NCBI GenBank assembly: GCA_947493945.1
Contig: CANLSR010000002.1
Coordinates: 62,001 to 126,000 of the forward strand
Direction: 5' to 3'
Source: an uncultured bacterium
Lineage (GTDB): Bacteria > Bacteroidota > Rhodothermia > Rhodothermales > Rubricoccaceae
DNA: 64,000 nucleotides
The notes under the pieces are model-generated. The model was not told the DNA's origin and made no database searches. It was given only the letters and a program-made list of their open reading frames with translations. Shown in pieces: positions 26,625 through 36,868 of this stretch; the first letter of the stretch is position 1; each line of letters begins with the position of its first letter. The position numbers and the translations under genes were made by a program.

Positions 26625-26755
26625 GAGGGGTTCGTGATGCGTGGTGCGTGATCTCCGTCTGGCGGCTCGGGCGGCTGGCGGTGCGCATCGCCAGCGGGGC
26701 GGAGGACAAGAGCCTCTGCCTGATTCCTATTTCCTAGGCTGAAGTCTCAAGGCTT
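26625..26755. repeat. Period-7 sequence and palindrome upstream of hemE
   Basis: Near 26630-26652 the sequence iterates in steps of seven (TCGTGATGCGTGGTGCGTGATC), and near 26719-26741 another stretch reads CCTGATTCCTATTTCCTAG. Between them lies a GCTGGCG...CGCCAGC palindrome (26674-26695). The two iterated stretches are not complementary to each other, unlike the pdh and suf spacers. Confidence 0.55.
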
Positions 26756-26764
26756 CGCTCTGCG

Positions 26765-27562
26765 CTAATGCCCTGAGCCGGCGTGGTCCAGCGCCCAGGC
26801 GTAGGGGCCGGCGCTCTGCCACACGGCGCGGCCGACGAAAAAGGGACCCAGGCGGTCGATGAACTCGGCCGTCTGGCGCGTCGACCGCATCTTTTGGACG
26901 ACGGCCGAGAGCGGGTGGAGCTCGCGCCCCACGAGCCCGGCCACGAAGTCGTTGTCGTTCGGGTCCAGGCCGTGGCACGCCAGGCGGACGTCGTGGGCCA
27001 GGTCGCCCTTGCCGAACGCGCGGCCGATGCCGCCGTGCTCCATCAGCATCCGGCGTTGCTCCTCGCGCGACTCGCGCTCGAACCGGCCGCTCCGCCGCAG
27101 CGGGTACCACACCGCCCACGGCCACGCCGGGTTGGCGATGGTGGCGACGGGCTTGGCGACGAGCGCGCCCACCAGGTCCTGCTCGTAGCCGATCGAGTAC
27201 GTCCGCCCCAGCATCGTGAGGCTGGGCCGCGGCGTCAGGTCTCGGAACGGCGCCGACGAATGGAGCGCCCGCCCGTCCTCGACGAAAAACGCCGGGTCCT
27301 CGTGGAACGTGACCACGGCCACGCCCCGCGGGTCCTGGGCGCTCTGGTACACCGCGCCGCCCACGCCGGCCGCGTCGGCGGCCTCCGCCAGCGGGGCGGG
27401 GTCGGGGCAGCCGGTGTAGGCGAGCAGTTGCACGAACAGGCGCCGGTCGAGCGACTGGGGCGCGCCATCGGCCGTCTTGCCGCGCTCGGCCAAGCTGAGC
27501 CCGCCGTCGGCGGGGCCGGCGTCCCCGGCGGGGGAGCGTGCCGTCTGGATGTCGAGTGCCAT
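26765..27562 (-). CDS. hemQ: Coproheme decarboxylase, chlorite dismutase family (HemQ/ChdC)
   Basis: A 265-residue member of the chlorite dismutase family. The block WYPLRRSGRFERESREEQ contains the Tyr expected to carry the radical in coproheme decarboxylases. It is followed by RRMLMEHGGIGRAF with the probable proximal-side His and by the conserved HPLSAVVQKMR and FFVGR ending. HemQ oxidatively decarboxylates coproheme to haem b. The first 35 residues are a poorly conserved tail. The position between hemB and hemE, with no hemF or hemN nearby, supports a coproporphyrin-dependent pathway. A respiratory chlorite dismutase is unlikely in this setting. Confidence 0.88.
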   Translation of the reverse strand: MALDIQTARSPAGDAGPADGGLSLAERGKTADGAPQSLDRRLFVQLLAYTGCPDPAPLAEAADAAGVGGAVYQSAQDPRGVAVVTFHEDPAFFVEDGRALHSSAPFRDLTPRPSLTMLGRTYSIGYEQDLVGALVAKPVATIANPAWPWAVWYPLRRSGRFERESREEQRRMLMEHGGIGRAFGKGDLAHDVRLACHGLDPNDNDFVAGLVGRELHPLSAVVQKMRSTRQTAEFIDRLGPFFVGRAVWQSAGPYAWALDHAGSGH

Positions 27563-27646
27563 TTTCAGTCGAGAATGAAAGTGGGGGTACGCCAGCCGGC
27601 GGCCGGGGATCGGGCGCGGGCTGGCTTCACGGAGTGTCCGCGCCCG

Positions 27647-27665
27647 GCTGGCGGTCAGCGCCAGC
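27647..27665. repeat. GCTGGCG/CGCCAGC palindrome between hemQ and hemB
   Basis: Seven-base arms at the 3' end of hemB. A second, looser CGCCAGCC...GGCTGG pair lies at about 27591-27624 in the same spacer. Confidence 0.5.
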
Positions 27666-27668
27666 GGG

Positions 27669-28670
27669 TCAGGCCTCGGCCAGCCACCGCGCGGCGTCGA
27701 GCGCGTAGTAGGTGATCAGGACGTCGGCGCCGGCGCGGCGCAGGCTGGTCAGCGTCTCCAGGACGGCGCGGCGCTCGTCGAGCCAGCCCCGGGTGGCGGC
27801 GGCCTTGAGCATGGCGTACTCGCCCGAGACGTGGTACGCGCCGATGGGCCGGCCTGGAAACGCGTCCCGGATCTGGCGGACGACGTCGAGGTAGGCCACG
27901 GCCGGCTTGACCATCAGCAAGTCCGCACCTTGTTCGATGTCCAGCGCCGCCTCGCGGATCGCCTCCCGGGCGTTGGCCGGGTCCATCTGGTGCGTCCGGC
28001 GGTCGCCGAAGGCGGGCGCGCTGTCGGCCGCGTCGCGGAACGGGCCGTAGAACGCCGAGGCGTACTTGACGGCGTAGCTGAAGATGCCGACGTGGCCGAA
28101 GCCCTCGGCGTCGAGCCCCTGGCGGATGGCGCCCACGACGCCGTCGATCATCGACGACGGCGCGACGAGATCGGCCCCGGCGCGGGCGTGGCTGACCGCC
28201 GCGGCGACGTGCTGCGGCAGCGACGCGTCCAGGTCCAGCCCGCCGTCGAAGCCGATAAAGCCGCAGTGCCCGTGGTCGGTGTACTCGCACAGGCAGACGT
28301 CGGTGATGACGGCGATCTCGGGCACCTCGTCCTTGATCGCGCGCGTGGCCTGCTGCACGGCCTCGGCGTCGTCGCTGGCCGCCGAGCCCTGGGCGTCTTT
28401 GCGGTCGGGGATGCCGAACAGGAGCACGCCGCCCACGCCCGCCTCCGCCGCCGCCTGGGCCTGGCGGACCGCCTGGTCCGGCGACAGTTGGAACACGCCG
28501 GGCATCGACGCGATCTCGTCGCGCACGCCGTGTCCTCCGCGCACGAACAGCGGGAGCACGAACGAGGCCGGGTCGAGGCGCGTCTCGCGCACCAGCCGGC
28601 GCACCGCCGCCGACTGGCGGAGCCGCTGGGGACGGTCGGGGCTGGGGATCGGGGGGAGGAGGTCGACCAT
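27669..28670 (-). CDS. hemB: Delta-aminolevulinic acid dehydratase (porphobilinogen synthase)
   Basis: A 333-residue enzyme joining two 5-aminolevulinate molecules into porphobilinogen. The zinc-type metal site is visible as DVCLCEYTDHGHCG, with three cysteines, near residue 120. The Schiff-base lysines are in FSYAVKYASAFYGPFRDA near 200 and LLMVKPAVAYLD near 250. The ATG overlaps the hemD stop (TAATG), so translation is coupled. A longer in-frame opening upstream belongs to shadow sequence within hemD. Confidence 0.95.
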   Translation of the reverse strand: MVDLLPPIPSPDRPQRLRQSAAVRRLVRETRLDPASFVLPLFVRGGHGVRDEIASMPGVFQLSPDQAVRQAQAAAEAGVGGVLLFGIPDRKDAQGSAASDDAEAVQQATRAIKDEVPEIAVITDVCLCEYTDHGHCGFIGFDGGLDLDASLPQHVAAAVSHARAGADLVAPSSMIDGVVGAIRQGLDAEGFGHVGIFSYAVKYASAFYGPFRDAADSAPAFGDRRTHQMDPANAREAIREAALDIEQGADLLMVKPAVAYLDVVRQIRDAFPGRPIGAYHVSGEYAMLKAAATRGWLDERRAVLETLTSLRRAGADVLITYYALDAARWLAEA

Positions 28671-29455
28671 TAGGAAAAGAGCGTGTCGAGGGTGGCGAGC
28701 AGTCCGCCGACGGTGTGGGGATCGGCGACGGCGTCGGCGGTCAGTCCGAACGGCGCGAGCGCCTGGGCCGTCACCGGGCCGATGGCGACCAGCGCGGCGT
28801 CGGACAACGCGGAGGGGTGGGGGGCGGCGTCCAAAAACCCCCGCGTGGTCGAGGGCGAGGTAAACGTGATCGCGTCCGGCCGCGCCGCCAGCGCCTGGCG
28901 GACGGCGCCGGGGTCGGCCTCGGTCAGCGTCCGGTACGCCGTCACGTCGCGGACGTCGGCCCCGCGCGCCGCGAGGCCGCTGGCGATGGCCTGGCGGCCG
29001 ATGTGGGAGCGCAGCAGGACCACGCGGTCGCCCCGGTCGAGCGGGAGCTCCGCGACGAGGGCGTCGCCGATGGCTTGGCGCGGCACGAAGTCGACCGGCG
29101 CGCCGGCGTCGCGCAGCGCGTCCGCGGTGCCCGAGCCGACCGCTGCCACGCGCAGCGACGCGGGCGCCCCGTCGGGCCACGCCTGCCGGATGGCGCCCCA
29201 GCCGTACTCGACGCCGGTCGCGCTTGTGAACACGACCCAGGCCGCCCGGTCGACCTCGCGGGCCGCGTGCGCCAGCGGGCCGGGGTCGGCGGCGGGCAGG
29301 AACCGGATCGACGGGACCACGAGCGGCGTCGCGCCGCGCTGGCGGAGCCCTCCGGCGAGCGAGGCCGCCTGCTCTTCGGCGCGCGTGACCACGACCCGGC
29401 GGCCGTCCAGCGTCCGGGCGGTCGGGGCGTCGCGCGTGGGGCGGGCGTCGGTCAT
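28670..29455 (-). CDS. hemD: Uroporphyrinogen III synthase
   Basis: A 261-residue two-domain protein that closes hydroxymethylbilane with inversion of ring D. Sequence conservation in this family is low. Recognisable elements are RRVVVTRAEEQAASLAGGLRQRG at the N-terminus, FTSATGVEYGW near 75, and DAITFTSPSTTRGFLDAA near 195. Its position between hemC and hemB settles the call. The stop TAA overlaps the hemB ATG, and its own start overlaps the hemC stop. Confidence 0.9.
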   Translation of the reverse strand: MTDARPTRDAPTARTLDGRRVVVTRAEEQAASLAGGLRQRGATPLVVPSIRFLPAADPGPLAHAAREVDRAAWVVFTSATGVEYGWGAIRQAWPDGAPASLRVAAVGSGTADALRDAGAPVDFVPRQAIGDALVAELPLDRGDRVVLLRSHIGRQAIASGLAARGADVRDVTAYRTLTEADPGAVRQALAARPDAITFTSPSTTRGFLDAAPHPSALSDAALVAIGPVTAQALAPFGLTADAVADPHTVGGLLATLDTLFS

Positions 29456-30378
29456 GGGAGCAAGGCGCCGGCGCCGTCGGCGAGCGCCTTTTCAGCGGCG
29501 CGCTGGCCGAGCGACGCGCCCGAGCCGCGCGCGTCGTCGGACGCGAACGGCCCATCTATCTCGACCTCGACCGCCCGCGCCCCGTCGGTCGAGACCACGC
29601 GCGTGCGGAGGTGGAGGCGGTCGCCGTCGACGGTCCCGAGCGCGGCGATGGGGGCGCTGCACCCACCGCCCAGGCCGGCCAGGAAGGCGCGCTCGGCGGT
29701 GACGGCGGCCCGCGTCGGGGCGTGGTCCAAGGCGGAGATCCACCGGAACACGTCGGCGTCGTCGCGGCGCACCTGGACGCCCAGCGCGGCCTGGCCGGGC
29801 GCCGGGAGCATGACGTCCAAGGGGAGCACGGACGCGGCGCGGCCGGCGATCTCCAGCCGCTCCAGCCCGGCCAGCGCCAGGACGCCGGCGTCGTAGCCGC
29901 CCTCCTCGACCTTGCGGATCCGCGTCTCCACGTTGCCGCGGATGGAGCGGATCACCAGGTCGGGCCGCTGGCGCAGGATCTGGGCGCCGCGCCGGAGGCT
30001 GCTCGTGCCCACGCTGGCGCCCAGCGCCAGCCCGTCGAGCGTGTCGCCCGTCGGGCAGATCCAGGCGTCGCGCGGGTCGGCCCGCTCGGTCGTCGCGCCG
30101 ACGGTGAGCCCGTCGGGGTCGTCGGTGGGCAAGTCCTTGAGCGAGTGGACGGCCAGGTCGATGCGGCCGTCGAGCAGCGCGCCCTCCAGCTCCAGCGTGA
30201 ACAGCCCCTTGCCGCCGATCTCGGGGAGCGGCTTGTCGAGCGTCTTGTCGCCCTTGGTCACAAACGGGACCAACTCGACCCCGAGCCCAGGCCACGCGGC
30301 GCGGAGCGCGTCGGCCACGTGGTCGGCCTGCCACTGGGCCAGTCGGGACGTGCGGGTGCCGAGTCGGAGGCTAGTCAT
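29452..30378 (-). CDS. hemC: Hydroxymethylbilane synthase (porphobilinogen deaminase)
   Basis: A 308-residue enzyme polymerising four porphobilinogens. LRLGTRTSRLAQWQADHVADAL and TKGDKTLDKPLPEIGGKGLFT open the protein. DLAVHSLKDLPTDDPDGL supplies the catalytic Asp, and LGGGCSAPIAALG near residue 240 holds the cysteine that binds the dipyrromethane cofactor. It overlaps hemA by 8 bases and hemD by 4. Confidence 0.95.
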   Translation of the reverse strand: MTSLRLGTRTSRLAQWQADHVADALRAAWPGLGVELVPFVTKGDKTLDKPLPEIGGKGLFTLELEGALLDGRIDLAVHSLKDLPTDDPDGLTVGATTERADPRDAWICPTGDTLDGLALGASVGTSSLRRGAQILRQRPDLVIRSIRGNVETRIRKVEEGGYDAGVLALAGLERLEIAGRAASVLPLDVMLPAPGQAALGVQVRRDDADVFRWISALDHAPTRAAVTAERAFLAGLGGGCSAPIAALGTVDGDRLHLRTRVVSTDGARAVEVEIDGPFASDDARGSGASLGQRAAEKALADGAGALLP

Positions 30379-31615
30379 GGTCGAGGGCGAACAGGCGCCG
30401 GAGGTCGTCCTCGGCCAGGCCGTCGGTGCGTTGGCGGAGCGAGGCGGTAAGGTCGTGGAACAGGCGCGTCGTGAGCGTCCGCGTCAGCGTGTCGGGGTCG
30501 CTGCACCGCGGCACGTGGCCCGGCTCGGGCTCGCACGTGCGGTCGGCGCACCGGCCGCAGACGTGGGCCACCGTCTCGCTGCGGACGCGCTCGGCCTGCC
30601 GCCGCAGGTCGGCGATCAGCGCCTCGCGCCGGAGCCCGTCGAGCTCGACGAGGAGGTCGCGGAGCTCGGCCTCGACCAAGCCCGTCGCTTGGGGCACGGC
30701 GGCCCGGCGCGCTTCGAGCCTAGCGTCCACCACCTGGCCCAGCGCGTCGATGTCGTGGAGCGCGACGCCCGGGATCCGGCCGATCTCGTCCGGCACGTTA
30801 CGCGGCACGCCGAGGTCGATCACCGTCCGGGCGCGGCCGTCGCTCCAGGCGCCCCGGGCCACGCCGACCGGGAGCGCGAGCCGGTCGGTCGACGCGAACA
30901 CGACGTCGGCGCGGCCGAGGTGGTGGGCCAGGTGCTCCGGCCGGAGCACGCGGAATCCGACGTGCTCCGGGGCGTGCGCGGAGACGAGCGTGAGCTGGGC
31001 CAGCCCCGTGCCCTGGAGCTGGTTCATCAGCAGGCGGCCGATCTGGCCGCCCCCGATCACGAAGGCGTGCCGCCCCCCGAGCCCCCCCGCCTCGTCCGCC
31101 AGGCGAACGGCGGCCGAGGCCGTCGAGGCGGCGCCCCGGCCCAGCCCCGTCCGCTGGCGGACCCGCCGGCCGGCCCGGACGGCCGCCGCCAGCGACAGGC
31201 GGAGGGCGGGGGACAGGGTGCCGGCCGCCTGGGCGGCGGCGCGCGCGCGGCGCACCTGGCCCAGGATCTGGGCCTCGCCCAGCACCGCCGACTCCAGCCC
31301 CGACGCCACGCGCAGGAGGTGGCGGAGCGCCTCGGCGTCGGCCCGCGTCGCGAACACGTCGCCCGGCGCGTCGGGCCGCAGCGCCGCCAGGTGCGCGCGC
31401 GTCCAGGCCGCCAGCGCGTCGGGCTCGCGCGGGCCGGAGACCACCACCTCGACGCGGAAGCACGTCGAGAACACGCACGCGCCCAGGCCGTCGTGGCGTG
31501 CGGCCCGGTACAACTCGGCCGCGTCGCCGGCCGTGAGCGCCCACGACTCGCGCGTGGCGACGGCCAGGCCCTCACCATCGAACCCCAGGACGACGACGTG
31601 CTCCTGCTCGGTCAT
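30371..31615 (-). CDS. hemA: Glutamyl-tRNA reductase with an unusual Cys4 insert
   Basis: A 414-residue enzyme that reduces glutamyl-tRNA to glutamate-1-semialdehyde with NADPH, the committed step of tetrapyrrole synthesis. Catalytic Cys52 lies in FSTCFRVEV, where most family members have STCNR. GLESAVLGEAQILGQVRRA, the NADPH fold FVIGGGQIGRLL near 186 and DLGVPRNVP near 268 follow. In the C-terminal dimerisation domain, H351, C353, C356, C361 and C371 form a compact cysteine cluster not typical of the family, suggesting bound metal, Fe-S or haem. The start at ATG 31615 overlaps the regulator stop (ATGA). Confidence 0.93.
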   Translation of the reverse strand: MTEQEHVVVLGFDGEGLAVATRESWALTAGDAAELYRAARHDGLGACVFSTCFRVEVVVSGPREPDALAAWTRAHLAALRPDAPGDVFATRADAEALRHLLRVASGLESAVLGEAQILGQVRRARAAAQAAGTLSPALRLSLAAAVRAGRRVRQRTGLGRGAASTASAAVRLADEAGGLGGRHAFVIGGGQIGRLLMNQLQGTGLAQLTLVSAHAPEHVGFRVLRPEHLAHHLGRADVVFASTDRLALPVGVARGAWSDGRARTVIDLGVPRNVPDEIGRIPGVALHDIDALGQVVDARLEARRAAVPQATGLVEAELRDLLVELDGLRREALIADLRRQAERVRSETVAHVCGRCADRTCEPEPGHVPRCSDPDTLTRTLTTRLFHDLTASLRQRTDGLAEDDLRRLFALDHD

Positions 31616-32265
31616 GCGTCGGGCTCCTCGTAGGCCTCGGCGATGGTCATCTGGACCGTGTTCATGAACTCGTTGACCGACCGCACCAGCGCCACGGGGT
31701 CGGCGTCGTCCCCAAAGCGGGGCCGGAACGCGGTCGATTCGGTGAGCACGTCGCGGAAAAAGAGCGTCGCCCGCAGCGCCTCGGTCAGGCGCAGCCCGCG
31801 GTCCTTCATGTCTAGGGCGTAGCCCCACGACAGCCGGCGGACCTCGGCCTCCCGCGCCTCCGGGTCGCCCTGGCCGGCCACGTGGCGCAGCAGCAGGCCC
31901 ATCAACTGGCGCCCGGTCTCACGCCGGTGCGCGCGGCTGTCGTTCGACAGCGACTGGTTCCATGCCGCGCTGGGGTTCGACTGGATCTCGTAGCGGGTAT
32001 GGACGACGGCGTGCTCGGCCCAGGCTTGGTCGGCCGGGCTCGCGTCCGACGCCGGCTCCAACGGGTCGGGGGCGGGCGCGTCGTGTTCGGACATCCGCTC
32101 CCGCCGGAGGCCCTCGATGGCGGCCACCGAGATGCGCCGGTGCCCGCCCGGCGTCCGGACGACCGCCAGCACGCCGTCCGCCGTCCAGCGCCTCACCGTG
32201 CTCACGTGGACGCCCAGCCGCTCGGCCGCGGCGCCGACGCTGAGGAGGGGCGTGCTGGTTGACAT
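31612..32265 (-). CDS. HTH (MerR/excisionase-type) regulator at the head of the haem operon
   Basis: A 217-residue protein with an N-terminal MerR-like helix-turn-helix (about 5-55: LLSVGAAAERLGVHVSTVRRW, then RTPGGHRRI). A short acidic linker (58-80) and a mostly helical C-terminal domain (about 110-215) follow. The stretch RRETGRQLMGLLLRHVAG resembles the globin-like RsbRD N-terminal fold, but this is a visual impression. Being first in the operon and overlapping hemA by 4 bases, it is a good candidate for a dedicated regulator sensing haem or a precursor. That function is inferred. Confidence 0.7.
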   Translation of the reverse strand: MSTSTPLLSVGAAAERLGVHVSTVRRWTADGVLAVVRTPGGHRRISVAAIEGLRRERMSEHDAPAPDPLEPASDASPADQAWAEHAVVHTRYEIQSNPSAAWNQSLSNDSRAHRRETGRQLMGLLLRHVAGQGDPEAREAEVRRLSWGYALDMKDRGLRLTEALRATLFFRDVLTESTAFRPRFGDDADPVALVRSVNEFMNTVQMTIAEAYEEPDA

Positions 32266-32286
32266 TGCGCAGGATTGAGTAGGTAT

Positions 32287-32294
32287 CGAAGCTA
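32287..32294 (-). promoter_or_regulatory. -7-like element (TAGCTTCG) for the haem operon
   Basis: TAGCTTCG on the minus strand 21 bases before the regulator start, identical to the octamer before asnS. It would drive the whole regulator-to-hemL operon. No other convincing promoter is seen before 21.7 kb. Confidence 0.55.
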
Positions 32295-32515
32295 GCGAAT
32301 CGGCCCGGCTCGCGCGGTGAAAGCATCATGCGGCTCGCCTCACCCTCCGGCCCCAGGCCGTCCGCTACCCCAGGTTCACCCGGGGCCCCTGCCGTGCCCG
32401 TCCGCCCGGCACGCCGGAACGCCCCCGGGCGGCGCGAGCTTGCTGAGGCGCCGGGCTCCACGCGCGACCGACGTAAGGGGCGCGCGTGTGGCCCGACGCC
32501 GGCTGGACCCGCCGC

Positions 32516-32542
32516 CGGCTGGCGGCGACGGTGCGCCAGCCG
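32516..32542. repeat. CGGCTGGCG/CGCCAGCCG palindrome just after eno
   Basis: Perfect 9-base arms with a 9-base loop, beginning 11 bases beyond the eno stop on the minus strand. It is positioned as an eno terminator and belongs to the CGCTGGCGG family. Apart from this and the haem promoter, nothing else is recognised in the 288-base spacer 32266-32553. Confidence 0.6.
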
Positions 32543-32553
32543 CCGGCTCAGCG

Positions 32554-35435
<2,882 letters not shown>

Positions 35436-35465
35436 AGTGGGACGGGGGTCCAAAAGAGTAGAGGG

Positions 35466-36800
35466 CTAGTTGAATCGGCGGCGGACGAACCACCGCTCGC
35501 CGAAGTTGATGGTCAGCGTCCCCTTGAGGAACGTGTCGCGGACCAATACGCCCTCCGTGCTGCCCCGGGTCCCCAGCTCGAAGCCGAGGTCGAAGCGGGC
35601 GCCGGTCAGGCGGTTGGGGACCGACAGGCCCCCGGTGAGGGCCAGCGTGGTCACGCTGGATTCGGTGGGGGCGTAGAGCCCGCGCTCGGCGTAGCCGCCC
35701 AGCCGGTACGACGTGCGCCGGACCACGCCGGCGCGGCGGTCGGTGCCGGCCGGGGTCACCTCCACGCCGCCCCCGACGCGGTAGCGGTCCTGCAGCTGGT
35801 CGACGCTTTGGTCCTCGTCGTAGCCGCCGACGGGCAGTGAGCTCTCGAAGCTCGACCACGGCTCGTAGAGCCCGTCGAGCGCGACCGCCCACCGCCCGCC
35901 GGTCTGGTAGGCCAGGCCGCCGCGCACCACCAAGGGCAGCCGGGCGTCGCCGTCGACGGAGGTCTCGCCGGCGGGGGTCAGCAGCGTGTCGCGGTCCAGG
36001 CTCTCGCCCAGCGTGACCGTCCGGTCGGCGTCGAGCTGGGTGGGCAGCGTCAGGGCCGCCGCGACGGTCAGGAGGTCGCCGTCGGAGCGCAGCGAGCGGG
36101 CGGTAAAGGCGGCGCCCAGCGTCGCGGTGATGCCGCGCAGCCGCGTCGAGCGCGCCTCCCGGGTCTCGCGGTAGAGGGCGCTGTCGAACTGGGTGCGCTG
36201 GAGCAGCTCCTGGGTCCCAAAGAGGACCTCGGCGCTGGCGCCCACCTGGAAGGCGTCGTTCAGACGCAGGCCCAGCCCGGCCGAGAGCTGCTGGAGCCCG
36301 CCCGCGCCCTCCTGGTTGAGGGTGTAGGCGGCGACCTCGTCCTCCACCGCGATCGAGTCGCGCCGCGCCGCCCGGTAGTTGACGCGCGAGTACGGCCGGT
36401 AGGCCAGCGCCACGCCCAGCCGGCCCGCCAGCAGCGGGAGGCCCAGGTGCAGCTGGGTCAGGTCGCCCGCCGTGCCCACGCTCGACTCGTCGGTCGCGGC
36501 GTCCTCGCTCCTAACGGACGCCACGCTGGCGCCGGCCGAGAACGTGGTCACGCCCTGGTCGGCCCAGAGCGCCGGGTTGTTGAGGTTGACGTAGGAGCCC
36601 GAGCGGAGCGCCGCGCCCGCGTGCCCCATCATGGCCGACTGCGACGAGCCGACCTCGACCCGCTCGCCCAGTCCGTAGAGCGAGTAGATGGAGCCGTAGT
36701 TGTTCTGCCCCTGCGCCAGCGCGGCCGGCGAGACGGCGAGGCTGAGCGCGAACGCGAGTGCGAAGAGGGCGGGGCGCCCCACGGACGGGAGTAGACGCAT
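35466..36800 (-). CDS. OmpP1/FadL-like outer-membrane beta-barrel protein
   Basis: A 444-residue exported protein. The signal peptide (MRLLPSVGRPALFALAFALSL, ending near AALAQ) is followed by NNYGSIYSLYGLGERVEVGSSQSAMMGHAG and LNNPALWAD, a pattern typical of OmpP1/FadL/PorV-type barrels of Bacteroidota. Alternating hydrophobic residues suggest repeated beta strands. The terminal residues WFVRRRFN end without the usual aromatic, which is mildly unusual. It lies between the DUF4270 lipoprotein and the TPR lipoprotein on the same strand, suggesting a surface complex. The substrate is unknown. Confidence 0.72.
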   Translation of the reverse strand: MRLLPSVGRPALFALAFALSLAVSPAALAQGQNNYGSIYSLYGLGERVEVGSSQSAMMGHAGAALRSGSYVNLNNPALWADQGVTTFSAGASVASVRSEDAATDESSVGTAGDLTQLHLGLPLLAGRLGVALAYRPYSRVNYRAARRDSIAVEDEVAAYTLNQEGAGGLQQLSAGLGLRLNDAFQVGASAEVLFGTQELLQRTQFDSALYRETREARSTRLRGITATLGAAFTARSLRSDGDLLTVAAALTLPTQLDADRTVTLGESLDRDTLLTPAGETSVDGDARLPLVVRGGLAYQTGGRWAVALDGLYEPWSSFESSLPVGGYDEDQSVDQLQDRYRVGGGVEVTPAGTDRRAGVVRRTSYRLGGYAERGLYAPTESSVTTLALTGGLSVPNRLTGARFDLGFELGTRGSTEGVLVRDTFLKGTLTINFGERWFVRRRFN

Positions 36801-36868
36801 GGAGGCCGGGAGGAGCGGAGAGGAAGACACGCGAGCGGGGCGGACGTTGCCGGGTCGGGGGGGCGTCA

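Noticed and set aside
26765..27562. Respiratory chlorite dismutase
   Set aside because: The operon context is haem synthesis and the family segments match coproheme decarboxylases, including the YP motif.
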